Assembly (NCBI RefSeq): GCF_035046485.1
Contig: NC_085138.1
Location: 448,485,204 to 448,549,203 of the forward strand
Direction: 5' to 3'
Origin: Aedes albopictus
Taxonomy: Eukaryota > Arthropoda > Insecta > Diptera > Culicidae
DNA: 64,000 nt
Every line of letters begins with the position of its first letter. Positions within the stretch are counted from its first letter, which is position 1. The notes beneath the pieces are model-generated. The model made no database searches, was not told the DNA's origin, and saw nothing but the letters and a program-made list of their open reading frames with translations. This document shows, piece by piece, positions 58,300 through 64,000 of this stretch. The position numbers and the translations under genes are program-made.

Positions 58300-61200
58300 T
58301 TGAATCTGGAAGTCCAAACTCATCCAGAAACACGAAACACTACACGAGGATTTCTCCAGAAATCCCTGATTAAGGAATTCATTTAGGAACCCTCTAGGAA
58401 TGCTTTCTAGGATTTCATGCAAGATTTCTGCCGTATTTTTAAGGCATTTCTCTTGGCATTCCTCTCACAATTTTTCCGGAATCCTATAGGCAGTTTTTCC
58501 AAAACTTAGGCAATTCTTTCTGGGATTCCTCTATGAAAATTTACCTGATGTTTAACCGTTTTCGCCTTGATATTTTAACAAGGGTCTTACAGGAGCTCTT
58601 TCCAGGATTTCTCCCATAGTTCCTCCTGCGGTTTCTTCAAGAAGCTTTCTTGTGATTTTCCCAGGGATTATCCAGAGAAATTCTCTTAGAGTTTCTCCCG
58701 ATGTTCCTGTTGCATTATTTTGTGCACTTCGTTCCTTGCGTTCCTCGCGGTATTTTTCCTAGACGTTACATAGGAGTTATTCCTCAAATGAAATCTTTCA
58801 AGACTTCTGCCACATTTTTACGGCACTTTGTTGGTATTTCTCCTATGAAGTCTCCCAGAAATTCTTCCGGATACCTATCGGATTTTTTTCCAAAATTCCA
58901 GCAATACTTTAGGGATTTCTCCATGAGAATCTGCTCGGGTGTTTTTCCTGGGATTTCTCCATTTTTTTTACAGGAGTTATTCCACTCAAGTTATGTCCAC
59001 TCAAGTTTCTTTCAGGATTTCTTCAAGAGCTCGCAGTTTTCTACAGTAGAACCTCTGAGGATTTCTCCAAGAAGTTTCCCCGGTGTTGATACCAGAATAC
59101 CTGACGACATTTCTTTCGGAGTTTCTTCTGTAATTTCTTCAAAAAATCATTACGAGCTTCCTCTAGAACTACTCTCGGTAGTTCTGGAGGAGTTTCTCCT
59201 GGAGTATTTCTTGAGCTTAGTAAGATTTCTTATAAAGTTTCATCTGAGATGTCCTGAAGTTTCTTCGAGTTCGAGTTCCTTCTGGATGTCACTCAGAATT
59301 TTCCCCATAGACAGTTTCCAAGATTTAGGGATTCCCCAATGTGAATCTTCCAGGATTTCTGACTAATTTTGCCTTTTTATTGTGTGAAATTCCTTACAAG
59401 AATTTCATCCAGTGGTCCTGCTGCTAGTCACTCGCGAGATTTCCTGCGTTTTCTCCAACAAATTTTTGAAGAATTTCCTCAGGGTTTATCACAGCAACAA
59501 CGGATTTCTCTTAGAGTTTGACGAGACTCCTTTTAAAGTATTTTCTGCGATTCTTTCCGGCATTCCTCCCTGGGTGTCCTAAGGAGTTCTTTCCGGAATT
59601 CCTCCTAGTTGTTCTACGGAAGTTACTCCTGGAATGTCTGCTAACTCAAGTACCTCTTAGGATTTCATTGGGATTAGGAGCTGTTCATGGGTTTTGTGAA
59701 GGAGTTCATTCCAGGATATCTTCCAGAGGATTCCCCCCCAAGTGAGATTGCTTTCGGAGTTTCTCCTATAATTTATCATGAATTTCATCTAGAAAAGCCA
59801 CTCCCTGGATTATTTCGCTAGGAGTTTCTCCTTGGCTAGGAATCTTGCAAGATCTCTCTAGAAGTTTCACCTGAAACTTCTCTCCGAGTTTCTCCCGAAA
59901 CATCTCCTAGAAGATTCATTCCGGTGTTGCTCCCGGGATGTCTCTCAGAGTTTCTCCCATTCAGAGTTTTTTTTGGGATTTCTACTGGGATAAGTAATTG
60001 TTACTACATATTTCTCAAGGAGTTCTTCCTGCGATTTCTTTCTGGGGATTTTACAGGCTGTGCCTCGTAGTTGTTTCTGAAATTTTGAGCTGTGATACTC
60101 ATAAAGATTTTTCTTTGAGTTTCCGTACATGGAGTACTTGCTAGAATATTCCATCCTGGAATACCTGCTGGGATAGCCTACAAAATTTTTGGTAAGATAT
60201 TCGAGCTGAAACATCAAAAAAACCTGGTGGAATCTTGCGAAGGATTTTGGGAATAACTATTGGAGAAATTATAAGACGAACTTTGGAATCCTGAGAAAAA
60301 CTGGGGCATTTTAGGGAAAAACTTATCACAAGAAGAAATATTTGGAAAATTCTCAGAAAAAAACTATGTCATTATTTGAGAAAAATGTCCGTGAAAACAA
60401 CGGTAGAAATTCCGCGGGAACTCCACGGTAAATCTCGGAAAATACTTTGAAATATTGCTGAAAGCACCCTAGCAGAAGTCTCTCGAAAAACTCTGGGAAC
60501 AGTATCGGCAAGATCTAGTAATCTCGCGTGGAAATATTAGAGGATTTAAGGAGACGTGTAGCAGAAATTCCCATGTAGGAACTACTGGGGAAATTTTCCG
60601 AGGGACTCCAAGGTTAATTCAGAAAATATTTTGGGATAAACCCCGGAAATCCCGGAAAATTTCGAGAAATCTCTGAACGAGCTTTGGGAGTAGTACCGGC
60701 AAAGTCTCTAGAAGAAATCCCGAGAGGTAATTCTGCAGAAGGCCCGTGAATAAACTCTGGATGCAAATCCTAGAAAATCATGGATGGAATCTTGGAAGAT
60801 ACTCCTGGTAGAATCCAGTTAGATACCCAAAATACTTTGGGATAAGTCCTTGGAAGAACTTCTACTCAAGCATTGCAAACATTTCAGGAGAAACTGTTGA
60901 AGAACTATCCCGGAAATCCCTAAACGAACTTTGGGAGGGAAATTGGTTAGAACTTCCGGAAGCAGTCCTCCGAGATACTCTGGGAGCAATCTTTTGAAAC
61001 AATCCCGAGATGTACTGCTGCAAAATCTCCGTAAAAGCTTCAGAAGGAGCTGGAAAATCTTGGAATGAACTATGAGAGCAAATCTGGGAAAATTCTGGAT
61101 GAAATCTTGGGAGAACCTCTTGGAGAAATCCTGGAAGATAAACCAACAAAGCTTTATGAAATATCTCTGAATGTATCACGAAATATTTTTTTACGAAACT

Positions 61201-61480
61201 GAGTAAGAATATGAAGAACGAATTGCGGTAGAAATTCAAGGAAAAATCACGGAAAGAATTACAGGAAAACTGCTACAGGGAGTAATTTCGGAATGGATTC
61301 TGGAGACCTTGGGTTTTCTCCAGTGTTTGCTAGTATACAACAGAATAGCCAGGACTATATTGGTACCATGGTAGATTTCTGAGATGATCTCTAAACAAAT
61401 CTCTGAAGGAAATTCTAATCCCTGAAAGAGTCCACGAGATCATGGGTTTTCCCCAGCGGTTACTAGTATTCAACGGAACA
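58300..61480. repeat. Large 12-bp-period array, about 3.2 kb
   Basis: This is the largest array in the window. The first two thirds show tttctcccrggatttctcc-type units on the plus strand. From about 60230 the orientation reads mostly as ggaaatcttggaagaa-type units, so the orientation seems to switch inside the array. Open frames such as 58701-59366 (221 codons, SSGIS and FPG-like repeats) are by-products of the period. Confidence 0.75.
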
Positions 61481-62180
61481 ACCAGATCAATATGGACCGT
61501 TTTTTTAGAAATTTTTAATATTTCATAATTTTCATAATAATCGTAATTTCCAAATTTCCTTCGGATTTACACCGGAATGCCAACACTAGTACTTCACCTT
61601 TAGCAACTTCTTGAGCTGATTACTCCAAACTTGTAGCAAATACTAATTCTGTAGTGTAGTGAACTCGTGTTTAAATACGAACATATTTCACCACAAATAG
61701 CATGCTTCCACAATCCGCAGTAAGCAATCGAAACCGCGGGGATGCCTACTAGTTCCTGGTTGTCATCATGTTGGTTTCTTCTGTGAGTTCAGCTGGTCTG
61801 GCAATACTGGAGCAGTGATGCCAGATTCTCGGAAATTTAATCATGGGATGATTTTTTTCATGGCTATCTACGTTGCCTTTTGTGCATAAACTTTTTCCGA
61901 AGATTTTTCCTACCTTAATGGAATGTTCTATGCAATCTATGTCCTTTTGCAATCATTTATACCTTTTTGTAGAATAGAATACTGCTTTTGAAATTTGGTT
62001 GAGAACTCTGTTCACGGATTCTACAATCTTAATAACCAAAGTCTACTCATGTGCGTGTATGCTTTGAGCGTCAAATAGATCTCCATTTCTGGGCCCATAA
62101 CCTTTCGAACATCTTACTCAAGTGAAACAGGTGAATACAGGTGATTACACTTGACCACTTACGAATATTTCAATGAAATA
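61481..62180. other. AT-rich stretch, nothing recognised
   Basis: No gene, RNA or bounded repeat was recognised. Confidence 0.35.
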
Positions 62181-62773
62181 AAGACTGCCCCAGAAAGTAT
62201 GGACGCACCTAGTCTTCAGTTGTCTGAGCCTGATCGATGGTTCTTGTTTCGGGCTTCGTTTTGGCTGTTTCTGCTTACTATAGGATCATAAATTCAAATG
62301 TCCTTTGCCACGATGAACATTGGAATTCAAAATGGGAACTTTTTTGGTCATACCTCGTCTGTGTAAGTTAGATGGTTTTTTCTTGTGCTCAAATACTTTC
62401 ACTATTTGTTGATCTAAAGGAGAGTTAAAAAGATCTTATTTTTTTACCAAATTTTTGCTTATGCTTAAACGTGTTATCCCCATTGTGTTTACTGATTGTT
62501 GCTTGCTCGGTTTTCTCACTTACACCCACCATATTTTGCTCATTTTCTAAATGACCTTCCAAGCTCTGTACATCGTTTGTGCACATTTTTTCGATGATGT
62601 TCCACTGAAAGTTCATATATTTTGAAACTAACTATTGGAATCACAAAAACCACTAAACAAATGCTGAGAAAATAGGTTGACCAACAGGATGTAGCTTTCA
62701 AAAAGAACTAGCCATCAATAGTTTTGAAATGCCAGTATTTTCTTACTGCGTCCATACTTTCTGGACCGGTCTT
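62181..62773. mobile_element. 593-bp MITE, TA target duplication
   Basis: The left end ccagaaagtatggacgca and the right end tgcgtccatactttctgg are inverted repeats within about 27 bp of imperfect terminal match. TA flanks both sides (62179-62180 and 62774-62775). No transposase is present. It is Tc1/mariner-like by target site. Confidence 0.8.
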
Positions 62774-64000
62774 TAAACAAATGAAAAAATAGACACAATC
62801 GGCATCAAATTTACAGCCTTATTGATTATCACGTTCCCATCAGTTTACCAATCAATCCAATTCACTGCAGAAAACGCACGTGAATCCATTCCGATCACCT
62901 CCAATCGAGCCCTGATTCCGTGCGCGATCGCAAAAATCGATAATAATTTTTAGAAAATCCAAACCGTGCGCAAACTGACTCAGTCACAACAATCGAAAGT
63001 GCTCGTCTCCGCATATCGCACAGCTCTACTAGCCTAATTAGCCGCCAGGCAGACCATGCCATGGCGTTTGTGGGAAATCGAATCACTTTCTTTCGGATTG
63101 CGCTGAACCGAAAATCCGATGATGAGATAAAAATGAAACACAATCGATAATAATGATGATCATAAACGCCACGCCACGCCAAGAGGAGAAAATTGACCGA
63201 GCGTGGCCGTGGCCGGCAGGGATTGGAAAAGTCCGTCCGCCAGGTGTAGCAATCGCACATCACGCGCACCAGCGCAGTTGGCCATGATTTATCACTCAAT
63301 TAGCGCCGGTGAAGCCGGAGTCGAAGCAGCGACCGATCGTCTCGCGCGAGCAGTCCCGACACACCGAGAGAAAGACGAGAAAGGAAGAATTTCCGAATAC
63401 GGGAGAAAGTTGTTTATCGGCGGGGACGGAGGGAAGGCTCCCCCTGGCCTGGGGGGTTATATAATGTTGTATAACACGGGAGAGTCAGTCAAAGTCAGTC
63501 GAAGAAAGTTGGTGGGAAGGAAGAATGGGATGACGATGGGATTATATAAGGGAAATGAGAGAACTAGTCGATAAGCGCGCGAGAGCACGCGCGAAGAAAG
63601 TAGAAAGCGCAAGAACCCGAGTGTTGATTGCTTGAGGAGATGCGCGGCGCGCACAGGTAGCATTAGACGAAGAACAGGAGGATGAAGAACAGTGCGTACC
63701 AAAACAAAATCACGTTTCGGTCCAGCGGGGATTCGATCGATCTTCGACGCGGTGAGGAAGGGAGGAATTTCTCCGCTTTCTTTTCGATTTTGTTTTTACT
63801 TTCACCGGGTGTCGATCGGATCGGTTGGATAGGGTCGCTCTCTTGACTCTTGAGAGAGAGAGAGTGGGAGAGCGGGAGAGCGAGCGAGCACGCACGCGAG
63901 TGAATGACCGCTGTTGATCGGTCGATGGATCGGTCCTCGATCCCAGTAGGTGCAGTACAACGAGGAGTTTTCACTTTCAGGATTAGCTTGCTCGCGCTGG
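62774..64000. other. GC-rich, repeat-poor island at window end
   Basis: GC-rich with GAGA tracts (ttgagagagagagagtggga, about 63850) and runs of gcgcgc. There is no recognised protein. The island reaches the window edge and may lead into another promoter or exon of the same locus. Confidence 0.35.

Noticed and set aside
58701..59366. 221-codon plus-strand open frame
   Set aside because: It lies inside the 3.2-kb short-period array and has low-complexity repeat composition.

Overview
The window looks like nuclear DNA of a culicine mosquito, most probably an Aedes species. The reasons are tRNA-derived SINEs of the Feilai kind, a dense load of palindromic MITEs flanked by TA, Ty1/copia, BEL/Pao and LINE debris, and one recognisable host exon whose encoded protein matches the insect nuclear receptor E75. 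The species cannot be fixed by eye. Most of the window is repeat-derived or unrecognised AT-rich DNA, and nearly every short open frame in it is accidental.

The one host coding segment I can name is at 45541-46114 (+). It is the A-isoform first coding exon of E75 (Eip75B), ending at a phase-1 splice donor (GT at 46115). In fly E75A the next residues open the first zinc finger, but no DNA-binding or ligand-binding exon lies in the remaining 18 kb, so the first intron runs out of the window. A GC-rich, CT/GA-repeat-bearing leader with several short upstream ORFs precedes the start codon. Other GC-rich, low-repeat islands (about 13.6-15.6, 30.1-31.3, 44.1-46.8, 47.8-49.3, 50.2-51.2, 55.4-56.6 and 62.8-64.0 kb) may hold enhancers, untranslated exons or alternative promoters. 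That is inference.

Layout: 0.2-1.4 kb, a 12-bp-period GGAATTCC-type array; 2.9-3.8 kb, a small MITE and a LINE relic; 4.9-8.9 kb, nested MITEs; 8.9-12.2 kb, more 12-bp arrays and a Feilai-like SINE; 13.6-15.6 kb, a GC-rich island; 17.5-19.1 kb, a tandemly duplicated SINE with a nested poly(A) insertion; 24.2-26.8 kb, BEL/Pao debris and a long SINE-like insertion; 27.5-29.7 kb, a complete but internally shortened copia element with identical LTRs and a 5-bp target duplication; 32.4-33.4 kb, a diverged tandem repeat of about 145 bp; 34.8-35.8 kb, a 12-bp array; 37.5-43.0 kb, a run of palindromes and long-hairpin MITEs; 43.5 kb, a SINE; 44.1-46.8 kb, the E75A promoter-proximal region and exon; 46.1-64 kb, the presumed E75 intron with MITEs, a LINE 3' relic and a 3.2-kb 12-bp array.

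The most unusual object is the copia element. It keeps both LTRs, the primer-binding site, the polypurine tract and one open Gag-protease frame, but lacks integrase, reverse transcriptase and RNase H. That is the gene content of copia's spliced subgenomic RNA, so the copy may descend from reverse transcription of spliced RNA.
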